Origin: JAUWGC01 sp963753055
GTDB lineage: Bacteria; Bacteroidota; Bacteroidia; Bacteroidales; B18-G4
NCBI GenBank assembly: GCA_963753055.1
Contig: CAVWAP010000002.1
Location: forward strand, 62,001 to 126,000
Direction of reading: 5' to 3'
DNA: 64,000 nucleotides
The position numbers were made by a program, and so were the translations under genes. A model generated the notes under the pieces. That model did no database searches. It was not told the origin of the DNA and saw only the letters and a list, made by a program, of their open reading frames with translations. Shown here in pieces: positions 7,647-16,711 of this stretch (the first letter of the stretch is position 1; every line of letters starts with the position of its first letter).

Positions 7647-9269
7647 TTAAAGTAATTTAATTATCTGTATGTTATTCCCAGATACAATCTTTAGAAAATA
7701 CAAGCTTTGGTTATTTGATTTGTTAATTCCTAATGTAGAAACTTTCCAATTGTAGTTATATTGACCCTCTTCTAATATCCCAAGGTCAATCGAGGAGAGT
7801 TTTCTTCCAATTATATCGTAAGCTTCTACTATGGTGGAAGCCTGTTCAATTATTGTAATATCAACTTTAATTGATTCTTTTAAGGGAATTGGATATACAT
7901 TAACTGTAAATTTTTCTTTACTGTAATCATCTTCCTCAAGAGGGGAACTTTTCAGGCATGGTCCAAGGTAAGCTCCCTGAGCCAACAAAGCAGGTACTGC
8001 ATTGGGACTTACACAAATGGTAGTGGGATTACTGTTATTCCCAGGTGGTATATGACACACCCAAACCTTATTACCATTATTCCCACATGCTCCCCCACAT
8101 TCAACTCTCAAACTATCAAACCAAGTAAGTGCATATGGGTAGGATAGGAGCCAACATGTTTCATGTGTTCCAATTGGGTCTAAATCTATTGCTTGCACAT
8201 CAGGGGCTCCAAGAGCAAGCATAGTGTCTTGTGCCATGATTGCATTTTCAGGGAAAGCCATTGAATCCATACCACAATATAACATACGAACTGGTTCCTG
8301 TGGAATCCAATTGTGCAGATCATTTTTCCTAAGATCAACATTTAAAGGATGATTAGGGTTGTTCAGGAAGTTGTTTAGAACGGAATCCTGGATAAAGTCA
8401 TAATAATTGTAAGGAAGTAATGCATCCCATTCACCAGCCCAATGTATACCCGAAGCCCACCAGTCAGGTATTATAGAGTCATAAGGGGGATCATAGATTT
8501 CATTACAATTTGTATATAAATTTCCATAAACATGCTGGTAGGAATCGACACAATAAGCTATGAGTGATGGTACATAATAGGTTGAATCTCCGTCAAATAC
8601 TCCATCTATTTGTACTGTCGACATTGAATAAGGTCCTGACATAGGAGCTGAGGCCACAACGTTAAATTCGCTTTGAAGATTATTGACTTCAATGTATTTG
8701 TGTACAGCCATAGTGGCATGTCCCCCTTCCGAATATCCAGTTAAAAATAACTGATTGTTATCCCAAATCTGAAGTGAACCATTTAAAAATTCTCTTGCCG
8801 CACGAATTAAATCAATACTTGCCGTTGCTTCCGACTCCCAATGACACCATGGATGAGTACCAGGATTAACTCCCAATCCAAGATAATCTGGCATGGTGGT
8901 TATATAACCATTTCCAGAAAATAACAAACCATTCCCTATAAGATAACCATTAGAAGGAACCCATATTTTTTCAAATATTGTTCCGTGTTGATAAGATACT
9001 AAAGGTAGAGTATCGCAGTAGTATTGAGGAACAAGCAAGGCACCAGATGCAACGGTTGGGCTCCCGAATACATCGATGGTGTTATAGGTAATTGAATAGA
9101 CTGTAACACCATTAAGGGACATAGAAGTGGTATTCCAACCGTACCAATCTAAAGTAAGCTGAACATCAGTAACATTTCCGCTGGCAATTTCTGTTGCACT
9201 AATAAGGTGTTGTGCAAATGAAACAGAAGTAATCATTACAATGCTTGCTGTAAACAGTAATTTTCTCAT
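7647..9269 (-). CDS. Secreted alpha/beta-hydrolase (lipase/esterase-like) with T9SS tail
   Basis: 540 residues. Residues 1-20 are a signal peptide (cleavage after SFAQ). An alpha/beta-hydrolase domain follows, with SYQHGT at 92-97 as the probable oxyanion strand and nucleophile S180 in GYSEGG; the candidate catalytic His lies in GTHETC near residue 370. The layout resembles secretory lipases that split extracellular esters. Near residue 400 is a cysteine-bearing segment (VCHIPPGN and LGPC) seen as an insert in various secreted bacterial proteins. The last 80 residues are a T9SS type A sorting domain. Its promoter region duplicates that of the next gene. Substrate is unknown. Confidence 0.82.
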   Translation of the reverse strand: MRKLLFTASIVMITSVSFAQHLISATEIASGNVTDVQLTLDWYGWNTTSMSLNGVTVYSITYNTIDVFGSPTVASGALLVPQYYCDTLPLVSYQHGTIFEKIWVPSNGYLIGNGLLFSGNGYITTMPDYLGLGVNPGTHPWCHWESEATASIDLIRAAREFLNGSLQIWDNNQLFLTGYSEGGHATMAVHKYIEVNNLQSEFNVVASAPMSGPYSMSTVQIDGVFDGDSTYYVPSLIAYCVDSYQHVYGNLYTNCNEIYDPPYDSIIPDWWASGIHWAGEWDALLPYNYYDFIQDSVLNNFLNNPNHPLNVDLRKNDLHNWIPQEPVRMLYCGMDSMAFPENAIMAQDTMLALGAPDVQAIDLDPIGTHETCWLLSYPYALTWFDSLRVECGGACGNNGNKVWVCHIPPGNNSNPTTICVSPNAVPALLAQGAYLGPCLKSSPLEEDDYSKEKFTVNVYPIPLKESIKVDITIIEQASTIVEAYDIIGRKLSSIDLGILEEGQYNYNWKVSTLGINKSNNQSLYFLKIVSGNNIQIIKLL

Positions 9270-9310
9270 AGCTCTAATATTTAAGATTTATAACAATGTA
9301 AGCTGAGTAT

Positions 9311-9379
9311 CTGGCAGAGTAGATATCTCAATGGTCGGATAGACTTATAAAGATAGTGAATTACAGGTGGTTAGTCAAG
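9311..9379 (-). repeat. Duplicated 5' region, copy 2
   Basis: Matches 7381-7449 (see that entry); lies 42 bases upstream of the lipase-like gene and includes its promoter. Confidence 0.75.
9348..9378 (-). promoter_or_regulatory. Bacteroidota-type promoter of the lipase-like gene
   Basis: TTG (9376-9378 on the minus strand), 20 bases, TATCTTTA (9348-9355). Same element and spacing as at 7418-7448. The spacer differs at only a few positions, so the two genes may be co-regulated. The remaining stretch 9380-9531 shows no ORF or clear hairpin. Confidence 0.7.
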
Positions 9380-9531
9380 GAGAGAGGAACTGAGGGGGAG
9401 GCTATAGTGATTCTTGGAGCTATTTAAATTAGTAAGCATGAACCCCACCGCGTTCATTCGCACGCAATCTCTCGCGAGGGGGTATACCTTTAGTCATTAC
9501 TTCAATTTGCCAAAAACAAGAAGGGGGTATA

Positions 9532-11379
9532 CTATTTCTTTATTGCCTTTAGTATTCTGTCTTCCTTAATCACTACATCTCGCATTAACAAGTTATATGG
9601 TAGTTTTTTGAGTTTGGATTTTTTAAATCCGTCCAATATCCCCACAAGGGCACTGGCCGATATAAGTGAAAGATTTAGTTCGTATTCCAACTCACATTCA
9701 TTAATAAAATCATCACTAAAATCCGGGGCAACCAACAAAGACTTAATCACCTTAAAGTTGTTTTTCTGAGCCAATTCAAAATAAGATTTGATTTGACGTG
9801 ATACAGAACTAAACTTATTGTACCCACTTTCCTTAATGGTTTTGCATTCAATAATGATCAGTTCCTGGTTCCCAAGGTTAAGAACAATGTCCATCTTGTT
9901 CTTGTTTGTGTTAAGTTGTTTCCTTAATTTTTCATCCACATCAAACCCAAGCTTTGTGAATATGCTCTTAGTAAGAGTTTCAAATTTTGCTCCCAGGTCT
10001 GCCTCTTTAATCCTAATCCCATTTTCTTTTAAGGTGTTTAGATCCCTTAAACCAATATTCTCAAAATTTTCTAAGAAGATATTTTCTGTGTCCTTATATG
10101 AATCTAAAATGTTTAAAACAATATTCCCCCTTGTCTTAATTGATTTTGCTTCAGAGAATCCCTCAAGCCCCTTGTTTCCGAGAATGTCCAGAATATCGCG
10201 AGGTTTTATGTTGTAATCAATTAAATATTTTCCACTGAGAACATTTTCTTCTTGCAGTTCAAATTCAGTCTTCACAAATTGGTTGAAGTTTCTTACGTTC
10301 TCATTTAGATCGACTAACAACTTTTCGTAACCGTCAATAGAAATTCCAACCTTTTCATCAGTTTCAATGTCCTCAAAGTACATAACGAGATTCTGAATCT
10401 TATCACTTATGGTTATACCTTTTAGTGGGGGGGAAATTTTAAGCTCCTTTTCAAGTAATGTGTTTAGATAGTTCTTCTTGTCTGTTACCTTGGTGCCCTC
10501 TTTAAACATGTCGTTCTCAAGCATTCCCGAAAAAGAAATGCCCTCGTTAATGATTTCCTTAATTTTTTCTTGGCGAGACATTTTCCAATTGATATTATGT
10601 TTTCTACAAACCAGGTTAAGCGGTGAATCTTTTATATGTTTGAGAACCCTACGAAAGAATTTATCTGCAACCTCCTTGCCCCTTAGTTTTCTTAAAAGAC
10701 GAACGATTTCATCAGTAATGAATACGTTGTGATTCTTTTTGGAGTAAAATACCACACCCCGGTTTCTTAAGTCGTTTATTATTTTGTCTATCTCCTGCTT
10801 TTCAATTGGCAAGATGGAATAATTAATAAGCTTGACTTCTTCCTGGGACAAATCTAATTGCTTTGATAAGGCGATCAGGATGGACTGTTCGTCACTCGTT
10901 ATTTTACTATCAAGGTTGCTTTGTAAATCATTGTAATAAGCAGTATGCAAACATTGACTATAGATCTTATAGTCCCTTATTCTCATTTCTCCCCTATTGC
11001 CCTCATCTTGCAAGATCTTTTTGAATTCTTTCAGCTTGGTATTTAGGTGTTTTATCTCCTCTATATAAAGCTTGTCGAACCACTCCCTAGACATTATGCA
11101 GTTACCATCCCGAATAAGTATATCCACCAATATATCAAGCTGGGAAGTGGTTTGGGCAAACTCCTCTTTGATACATTCTGAGAACTCGGTTTCTATTAAA
11201 GAAAAAACCCGCGCGATATTGATGTTGTCAACATTTTTCAGGTCTTTGTCGGTATCGCTTAAGATCTTGTCAATTTCCTTAAAGTTCTTCGGGTTTTCGG
11301 CGATGATATTGTCAACAATTTTAAGAAAAGCATTTTTCTCAAAGGAGTTCAGCTGGTCAAGGACTTTTACAAGTTTCAT
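9532..11379 (-). CDS. Large protein with C-terminal PD-(D/E)XK nuclease domain
   Basis: 615 residues from the ATG at 11379 (MKLVKVLD); the longer start at 11409 adds ten unlikely residues. The first 440 residues are helical, Lys/Glu-rich and unrecognised. The C-terminus has the restriction-endonuclease-like core: a leading helix (FETLTKSIF), a beta hairpin with D497 (KMDIV), then E511-C-K513 (IIIECKT), and a final helix near SRQIKSYF. This D...ExK triad binds metal and cuts DNA in Mrr- and Holliday-resolvase-like nucleases. It lies next to the attachment site at the far end of the element, a usual spot for accessory defence genes. A restriction or anti-phage role is inference. The long N-terminal part may be a sensor or specificity region. 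Confidence 0.8.
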   Translation of the reverse strand: MKLVKVLDQLNSFEKNAFLKIVDNIIAENPKNFKEIDKILSDTDKDLKNVDNINIARVFSLIETEFSECIKEEFAQTTSQLDILVDILIRDGNCIMSREWFDKLYIEEIKHLNTKLKEFKKILQDEGNRGEMRIRDYKIYSQCLHTAYYNDLQSNLDSKITSDEQSILIALSKQLDLSQEEVKLINYSILPIEKQEIDKIINDLRNRGVVFYSKKNHNVFITDEIVRLLRKLRGKEVADKFFRRVLKHIKDSPLNLVCRKHNINWKMSRQEKIKEIINEGISFSGMLENDMFKEGTKVTDKKNYLNTLLEKELKISPPLKGITISDKIQNLVMYFEDIETDEKVGISIDGYEKLLVDLNENVRNFNQFVKTEFELQEENVLSGKYLIDYNIKPRDILDILGNKGLEGFSEAKSIKTRGNIVLNILDSYKDTENIFLENFENIGLRDLNTLKENGIRIKEADLGAKFETLTKSIFTKLGFDVDEKLRKQLNTNKNKMDIVLNLGNQELIIIECKTIKESGYNKFSSVSRQIKSYFELAQKNNFKVIKSLLVAPDFSDDFINECELEYELNLSLISASALVGILDGFKKSKLKKLPYNLLMRDVVIKEDRILKAIKK

Positions 11380-11406
11380 AATCAGGGGTTTTAGGTGACA
11401 ACTACA

Positions 11407-11437
11407 CAAATGTAATAAGAATAAATATGAACCCCAA
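11407..11437 (-). promoter_or_regulatory. Promoter of the PD-(D/E)XK gene
   Basis: TTG (11435-11437 on the minus strand), 20 bases, TACATTTG (11407-11414): an exact match to the Bacteroidota consensus. Predicted start near 11400 gives a leader of about 20 bases. The gene has its own promoter rather than relying on the tRNA. Confidence 0.75.
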
Positions 11438-11548
11438 CTATAAAATTGTCTAGGCCGATTTTAGAGCACAACGATCCCCCAAACCGTCCCCCAACAAAAA
11501 ACCCACCACACAACAAATTGTTATATAGCGGGTTAATCTTTCGGTTTG

Positions 11549-11621
<73 letters not shown>

Positions 11622-11632
11622 GCTTGCGGGCA

Positions 11633-11640
11633 CAAAGATA
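11633..11640 (-). promoter_or_regulatory. tRNA-Phe -7 promoter element
   Basis: Exact TATCTTTG on the minus strand, 11 bases upstream of the mature tRNA 5' end. No TTG at standard -33 distance, only an A/T-rich run. Confidence 0.55.
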
Positions 11641-11703
11641 CAATGGATTTTGGAAATAAAAAAATTATTGAGGAAAATCTACAGCTATGTTATTGATATT
11701 GAG

Positions 11704-11876
11704 GAATTGACCAATTCACCAATCTGCATCAATTGACCAAATAATTCACAACTTTCAATTGTTCAGATCTCAATTTTCAAAGAGTTGAAAATTTATCATT
11801 CTAACATTGAATTTTGGAGCTTATCTGGTCAATTGGAATGTGGTCAATTGGTCAATTTTCAAGGATTGGTCAATTC
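11704..11876. repeat. MITE-like repeat, copy 1
   Basis: About 173 bases with near-terminal inverted repeats GAATTGACCAAT / ATTGGTCAATTC. The whole unit is closely related to 15320-15486, including the interior (TATCATTCTAACATTGA). No ORF. Its low-coordinate end lies after the tRNA promoter. Its other end overlaps the last codons of the gene 11870-12733, whose TGA stop comes from the repeat sequence TTGACC. Confidence 0.75.
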
Positions 11877-12733
11877 TTTAAAATGTTCTTCCCGTCAACC
11901 ACATATGATAGTCCAAACAACGATACAACGACCGTTATGAGGTAGAACATAAAACTCAACCCCACGGCCTCATTCACGTTCATGCTCAGGAATTGTGCCC
12001 CGTAGAGAAAGGTGATCTCGCGCGACCCTACACCACCCACCGTGATGGGGATGGAGGAGACGATGGAAGAGACCAGGAAGAGAAATAAATAGGTGAGATA
12101 GTTCTCTCCCGTGCCAAAAGCCAGTAAAATGCAAAAGGCAGATATGACCTGCAAAAGCTGGATCACATATGAATATCCAATGATCTTAAACACAATCCTG
12201 GTGAAATGCTTCAGGAAATAATAAATGACCAGGTAAAATGCCAGCGCAGATAGCGGGACCAACAACCAGGCCAGGTAATCAACAATTTCAGGAACCTCAA
12301 GGAAATAGATCAATACAGCTGCAATGCCAACAAGGGCAACCAGTCCACTCAGCCGGTCCATGATCAGGGCCCAAAACAACCTGCCCACCTTAACCCTGAA
12401 GTTTCTGTTCAAAAGGTAAATCTTATACCCATCACCCCCGATGCCACCGGGAAGAAACAGATTATAGAACATGCCCAGGAGATAAAGTTTAAGATTTGCC
12501 TTTTCTGAAATATGAATACCGACACTCATTAAAAACTGGTTGAGGCGGAAAGAGGAAAGGACCTGGGAAAGGACAAAAGCCAGCAATGCCAATAATAACC
12601 ACCATGGATCCGATCGCCCGAAAAGCAATAATACCTCCCGTATTTCTATATTCCTGAAAACAATATAGAGGGCGGCGACTGTGATAGAAATCTTCAGCAG
12701 CAGCTTAAGGGTTCTTTTGAGGCGCGTATTCAT
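11870..12733 (-). CDS. Flippase-like membrane protein (LPG synthase TM / UPF0104 family)
   Basis: 287 residues with about eight membrane helices. The family marks are present: a GGIGGDGYK loop near residue 97 following a cytoplasmic loop, ALIMDRLSG near 121, and GGVGSRE near 233. Members include the membrane part of MprF and AglD-like proteins and are thought to move lipid-linked or aminoacylated lipids across the membrane. It overlaps the GT39 gene by 29 bases and is translated from the same strand, so the two are coupled. Together with GT39 and GT2 it fits a unit that builds and transfers a polyprenyl-linked sugar to an envelope acceptor. The last codons and stop lie in a MITE-like repeat. 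Confidence 0.85.
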   Translation of the reverse strand: MNTRLKRTLKLLLKISITVAALYIVFRNIEIREVLLLFGRSDPWWLLLALLAFVLSQVLSSFRLNQFLMSVGIHISEKANLKLYLLGMFYNLFLPGGIGGDGYKIYLLNRNFRVKVGRLFWALIMDRLSGLVALVGIAAVLIYFLEVPEIVDYLAWLLVPLSALAFYLVIYYFLKHFTRIVFKIIGYSYVIQLLQVISAFCILLAFGTGENYLTYLFLFLVSSIVSSIPITVGGVGSREITFLYGAQFLSMNVNEAVGLSFMFYLITVVVSLFGLSYVVDGKNILKN

Positions 12734-14330
12734 GAAGGATCTTTACAAGTTTAAGTTTTCGTTCCTGCCAATGGGTGTTGTACGAATAATACAGGCGGTA
12801 ATCTTTGTTAACCAGCTTATTGTTGTCGCCAATGTAATAAATAGTGCTACTGACATCATAAGGCCCCCCATGCTTCCTGGACAAAATCTCATTTCTTTCC
12901 CGCGTAATATAAAAGGCTGAAAAATCATCTACACCACTCCAACCAAGGATATACAAGGGTTCTCCTTTTATGATCTGTCCCATCCTGATCGCACCCTCTT
13001 TGGCCGGAATGCCACGATCAAGTTGATATCTTGCCGGAATAACGGTCCAGTTGAAGCCAATCCTCACCACTAGCATTATGATCGCAAAAATGAGCAGACG
13101 GTAAGGCTTTATCCTCAGCATCAGGTAAGTTAATACCCCCATGGCCAGGAAAAGGAATATAAACTTTGGAATGATCAAGGGCAGGTTCCTGGTTTCATCA
13201 ATAAAGAAGATAGCAATTGTTCCCAGAGTTGCGATGACACCAATAGCAAATAGCAAATAGTCAATCAGCACATTTTGAAACAGCTTCTCTTCTCTGTATT
13301 TATAATAAAAGTAAAAAAGAACCCCAAAACTTAGCGGAATGAACATGATAAGATACCTGGCATGCACCTCGGGGGAGGTCCAGTAGACAATAATATTTGC
13401 CAGGAAAATGATCATGCAGAACTTTAAGAAAGGATGTCTCCAGATGGTTTTAAAGAAATCTTTCCGGAAACAACAAACAATCAACAATGCCCATGGGGCA
13501 AAATGATAAATCATGTCTAATGGAAATTTCATGATGCTCACCATGGTTTCCAGTACACCAAAACGAACCACCGTCCTGCGTGATGACTCATCGAAAAGCG
13601 TGTAGAACAAGTCTCCGGGTGTTCCTTCATACCGACCGAAATAGAGCAGGTAATAAGCTCCGACAATACCCAGGAAAACAAATATTCCTGCAAAATGCGC
13701 CAGGCTGAATAGCTTTTTGAACTCTTTCTGGTAGGTAAAAAAGATCAACAGGGTAATACCCTGAAAAACAATAGCCGGGAGGCCTTTAAACAGGTAGGCA
13801 ACGGCAGCAAGAAAGTAGGAAACAAGGAACAGTAGCAGAAGCCTGTTTTTATTATGAAAATGGTAAAAAGCCATGAAGTTCAAAAAGATCACCCAGGAGA
13901 AAGTGATGTCAATAAGCGCCAGCTGTGTATCCCAGAAGAGCATCCTGCCGCAGGTGATAAATGCGATGGCGTTCAGGAAAGCAATTTCATTTCCAAAGTG
14001 CTTTCTGAAGATTAAAAAGATTGAGACAGCAAACAAAATGGTGGAAACAACAGTTGAGAATCGCAGGGTAAACTCATCAAAATTCCCGAACAATGAGGTA
14101 TAACCTATTAAGATCCAGTTATACAGCGGAGGCTTCTTCAGATAGTACTCACCATACATGGTGGGCACGACCCAGTCATCACTGATCAGCATCTCCAGGG
14201 CGACCAGCCCACGGATCTGCTCGTCGGAGCTTACCGGCATCAGGCCAAGATTGATAAGAAGGGCTGGAAAAAGCAGGATAATGCTTGTGAGGTAAAGGAT
14301 CCAGGGATTCTTTTCAATATAAGTGATCAT
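12705..14330 (-). CDS. ArnT-like glycosyltransferase of family 39
   Basis: 541 residues with about eleven membrane helices. The N-terminal luminal loop carries the GT39/PMT hallmark: an acidic pair after the first helix (SSDEQIRG, residues about 33-40), then WVVPTMYGEYYLKKPPLYNW, typical of ArnT-type transferases (the E-x-Y-x-KPP/L motif). These enzymes take a sugar from polyprenyl phosphate on the outer face of the inner membrane and put it on lipid A, protein or another glycan. It follows the GT2 gene by eight bases, and GT2 proteins of that type make the polyprenyl-phosphate sugar. The acceptor is unknown. Confidence 0.88.
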   Translation of the reverse strand: MITYIEKNPWILYLTSIILLFPALLINLGLMPVSSDEQIRGLVALEMLISDDWVVPTMYGEYYLKKPPLYNWILIGYTSLFGNFDEFTLRFSTVVSTILFAVSIFLIFRKHFGNEIAFLNAIAFITCGRMLFWDTQLALIDITFSWVIFLNFMAFYHFHNKNRLLLLFLVSYFLAAVAYLFKGLPAIVFQGITLLIFFTYQKEFKKLFSLAHFAGIFVFLGIVGAYYLLYFGRYEGTPGDLFYTLFDESSRRTVVRFGVLETMVSIMKFPLDMIYHFAPWALLIVCCFRKDFFKTIWRHPFLKFCMIIFLANIIVYWTSPEVHARYLIMFIPLSFGVLFYFYYKYREEKLFQNVLIDYLLFAIGVIATLGTIAIFFIDETRNLPLIIPKFIFLFLAMGVLTYLMLRIKPYRLLIFAIIMLVVRIGFNWTVIPARYQLDRGIPAKEGAIRMGQIIKGEPLYILGWSGVDDFSAFYITRERNEILSRKHGGPYDVSSTIYYIGDNNKLVNKDYRLYYSYNTHWQERKLKLVKILHEYAPQKNP

Positions 14331-14338
14331 CTTGGTCC

Positions 14339-15274
14339 TTAATTTTCTCCGCCGGTTATTTTTCTGATTTTATATGGCTTTTTCTGCTGTGATTCGTAGT
14401 AGGTCCTCATCTGGAGCTCTGCGGCGATCCCCACCGTGATAAACTGGATGCCAGCGATCAGCAGAATCACCCCCAGGATCAGCAGGGGCCTTCCCCAGAT
14501 ATCCTGTCCCATGATCTTTAAAATGACAAGATAGATGTTGATTACAATGCCTGCCAGAAGCATTAATAAACCAAGATTCCCAAAAAGGTGCATAGGTTTC
14601 TGCATGTATTTCTTAAAGAAGAGCACCAGCAGAAGGTCGCTGATAACCCGAAATGTTCGCCCTATGCCATATTTCGACTTTCCGTGCTGACGTGGGTGGT
14701 GTTTGACGTCAACCTGTGTGATTTTGGCACCATCAAGGGCAGCCAGCACAGGAATAAAGCGATGAAGTTCACCATAAAGCCCAAGGTTCTTTGCGATATC
14801 ACTTTTAAAAACCTTCAGGGTGCAGCCATAATCTTTCATCTTAACACCCGTGGATGAGCGGATGATGAAGTTAGCCAGCTTGCTGGGGATCTTCCTGAGA
14901 AAAACACCATCTTTTCTGTTTTTCCTGATTCCAGCCACCAGGTCCCAGTCGCCACCCCCGGCGACCCTCAGCATCATGGGGATGTCGGAAGGGTCGTTCT
15001 GCAGGTCACCGTCGATGGTTACAATATATTCACCCTGTGCAGCATCAATGCCTGCTGCAAGTGCCGAGCTCTGCCCATAATTTTTTTGTAGCTCTATCAG
15101 TTTCATATCATTGTCCAGAACCTGTCTGACTTCAGCAACAGTATTGTCGGTCGAGCCATCATCCACATAAATAATCTCGTAATCAAAATCTTTTAAAGCA
15201 TCACGGATTTGTTGCACCAGGGGACTGATGTTCTCTTCCTCATTGTAAACACAGACTACGACGGAGAGTTTCAT
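14339..15274 (-). CDS. Polyprenyl-phosphate glycosyltransferase, GT2 (DPM1/ArnC-like)
   Basis: 311 residues from MKLSVVV at 15274, where the Rossmann-like GT-A fold begins; an ATG seven codons upstream at 15295 is possible. The catalytic domain shows VCVYNEEE, VDDGSTDNT (nucleotide binding), DGDLQNDP (the DXD-type metal motif) and the QHGKSKYG segment typical of DPM1/ArnC enzymes that transfer a sugar to polyprenyl phosphate. Two membrane helices at the C-terminus (about 230-255 and 265-290) match the ArnC/GtrB arrangement. It probably feeds the adjacent GT39. A MITE-like repeat lies 46 bases upstream, so the promoter may be within or beyond it. Confidence 0.9.
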   Translation of the reverse strand: MKLSVVVCVYNEEENISPLVQQIRDALKDFDYEIIYVDDGSTDNTVAEVRQVLDNDMKLIELQKNYGQSSALAAGIDAAQGEYIVTIDGDLQNDPSDIPMMLRVAGGGDWDLVAGIRKNRKDGVFLRKIPSKLANFIIRSSTGVKMKDYGCTLKVFKSDIAKNLGLYGELHRFIPVLAALDGAKITQVDVKHHPRQHGKSKYGIGRTFRVISDLLLVLFFKKYMQKPMHLFGNLGLLMLLAGIVINIYLVILKIMGQDIWGRPLLILGVILLIAGIQFITVGIAAELQMRTYYESQQKKPYKIRKITGGEN

Positions 15275-15319
15275 TGAAAAAGTTTTAGAATTCAAAGATA
15301 CTTAATTTCGATATCTGAC

Positions 15320-15486
15320 TTAAGAATTGACCAATTCACCAATCTGTATCAATTGACCAAATAATTTACAAATTTCAATTGTTCAGATTTCAATTTTCAA
15401 ACGGTTGAATATTTATCATTCTAACATTGATTTTTGGAATTTACCTGGTCAATTGGTATAATTGATACAGATTGGTCAATTCTTAA
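15320..15486. repeat. MITE-like repeat, copy 2
   Basis: 167 bases bounded by inverted TTAAGAATTGACCAAT / ATTGGTCAATTCTTAA ends. The longer inverted arms also share CTGTATCAATT, with an eight-base insertion in the left arm. The interior matches copy 1. The whole can fold into one long hairpin. It lies in the spacer between the GT2 gene and the basic membrane protein. Confidence 0.8.
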
Positions 15487-15496
15487 AACAGCACCA

Positions 15497-16555
15497 CTAT
15501 TTTATTAGATCAAACACAGTAGTAAACCCCAGCCCCTTGTTAGAGGCAACCCAGAGCGCAATCAACAGGATAACCACCAGCACAACATAGGTATAATGAA
15601 TACGGATCTTGATTTTTCGGATTTTAAAACGGGGCCGCCTGTGGCGGTTGAACCAAACAGGGATAATGATGAAGCCCATGGTTATGAATGTGAGCAGCTC
15701 GTAAGTGAAATTCAGGTTATCCGGATCAAATAACATTGCCAGGAGGAGGCTTCCGACTATCCAGGGAAGAATAACCTGGTTGATTATAAACCTTCTCCGG
15801 TTGTCTGAGTTGATCATGGTAAGAGAGGTTGTGGTTTCCAGGAAAGGCCGTGTTGCACGCAACCCAATCCAGAACAACAGGATCAAAGCGATAAATGCCA
15901 AAAAGAACATCAAGACCTGCTGAATATTCAGCAGGCGTGTAACGTCCTTAAAACCTTCATTTGTAATTGCCCCGTACATCAGGGCACCAAAGAAATGATT
16001 AATGCTATGCAGGGCAAGCCAAAGGACAAAAAGACGCTGAAGACCTGAAAAGAATTTTAACCTGAACACCCAGGTGAATAAGATCAAACCAAGAACGAGG
16101 GTCAGATTAGGTCCCACCGAGGCGATGAACAGGATCCCCAGCCGGGAATATAATGACGCGTGGCCGGTAAACACCATCCTGTGATATTGCTGGATGGTGC
16201 CGGTGCCCCACAGGCTGGCCCCGGCCAGGATAATTAGTTGGTACAGGAAGTATACCAGGATGAATGTGATGATATATATGGCCGTGGAGTCGACCGCAAG
16301 GTATAGAAACGTTCTGTTTTGTTTTTCAAATAGCGGAATACCCGGCAGGGGGGGGAAGAAATTGCGAATACGCTTCCTGGACCTGCTCCTGACCCTTTGT
16401 GGCTTTTGCTTTTCTTCCTGCTGGTGCTCTTTGATGCGCCGCCGGATCACTTTTTTCTTATACCGTCGCTTGGCCCGCTCCTCCCGTTCGAAGCTTACCT
16501 TTTTAAAGTACAGGCGTATACGCTCATTAATTGTGCTTCGTTTCTTGTGGGGCAT
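15497..16555 (-). CDS. Hypothetical membrane protein with highly basic N-terminus
   Basis: 352 residues. Residues 1-70 are dominated by Arg and Lys (KRRYKKKVIRRRIKEHQQEE, RVRSRSRKRIR), a likely cytoplasmic, nucleic-acid- or membrane-binding arm. Seven or eight hydrophobic helices follow between about 85 and 345, with a second basic loop near 300 (NRHRRPRFKIRKIKIRI). I recognise no family. Two histidine-bearing helices (HSINHFFGALMYG near residue 183) faintly recall membrane metalloproteases, but no HExxH is present. It is divergently arranged from the exosortase gene across a palindromic spacer, so joint function is possible but unproven. Confidence 0.75.
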   Translation of the reverse strand: MPHKKRSTINERIRLYFKKVSFEREERAKRRYKKKVIRRRIKEHQQEEKQKPQRVRSRSRKRIRNFFPPLPGIPLFEKQNRTFLYLAVDSTAIYIITFILVYFLYQLIILAGASLWGTGTIQQYHRMVFTGHASLYSRLGILFIASVGPNLTLVLGLILFTWVFRLKFFSGLQRLFVLWLALHSINHFFGALMYGAITNEGFKDVTRLLNIQQVLMFFLAFIALILLFWIGLRATRPFLETTTSLTMINSDNRRRFIINQVILPWIVGSLLLAMLFDPDNLNFTYELLTFITMGFIIIPVWFNRHRRPRFKIRKIKIRIHYTYVVLVVILLIALWVASNKGLGFTTVFDLIK

Positions 16556-16566
16556 TGTTATAAACA

Positions 16567-16640
16567 GTGATCACTGATCACTGAACACTGAACAGAAAAA
16601 CAGATCACTACTGTTCACTGCTCAGTGTTCAGTGTTCACT
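16567..16640. repeat. Inverted repeat of CACTGAACACTGAACAG units
   Basis: The spacer between two divergent genes holds CACTGAACACTGAACAG near 16579-16595 and its complement CTGTTCACT...TCAGTGTTCAGTG near 16611-16636, able to form a long hairpin. Similar units occur at 7461-7490. This looks like a dispersed palindromic repeat and not a specific operator. Confidence 0.6.
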
Positions 16641-16711
16641 AATTAGATAGTAATTTAATTCAAATATATCTATTTTAGCCATCAATTACTATCAAAGCCA
16701 GGAAAAACCAA

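Noticed and set aside
11870..15274. A complete arn-type aminoarabinose lipid A operon
   Set aside because: Only ArnC-like and ArnT-like proteins are present; the sugar-forming enzymes ArnA/ArnB/ArnD are missing, so the sugar cannot be named.
16567..16640. CACTGAACA repeats as a CRISPR array
   Set aside because: The units are irregular and inverted, with no spacers of even length and no cas genes nearby.
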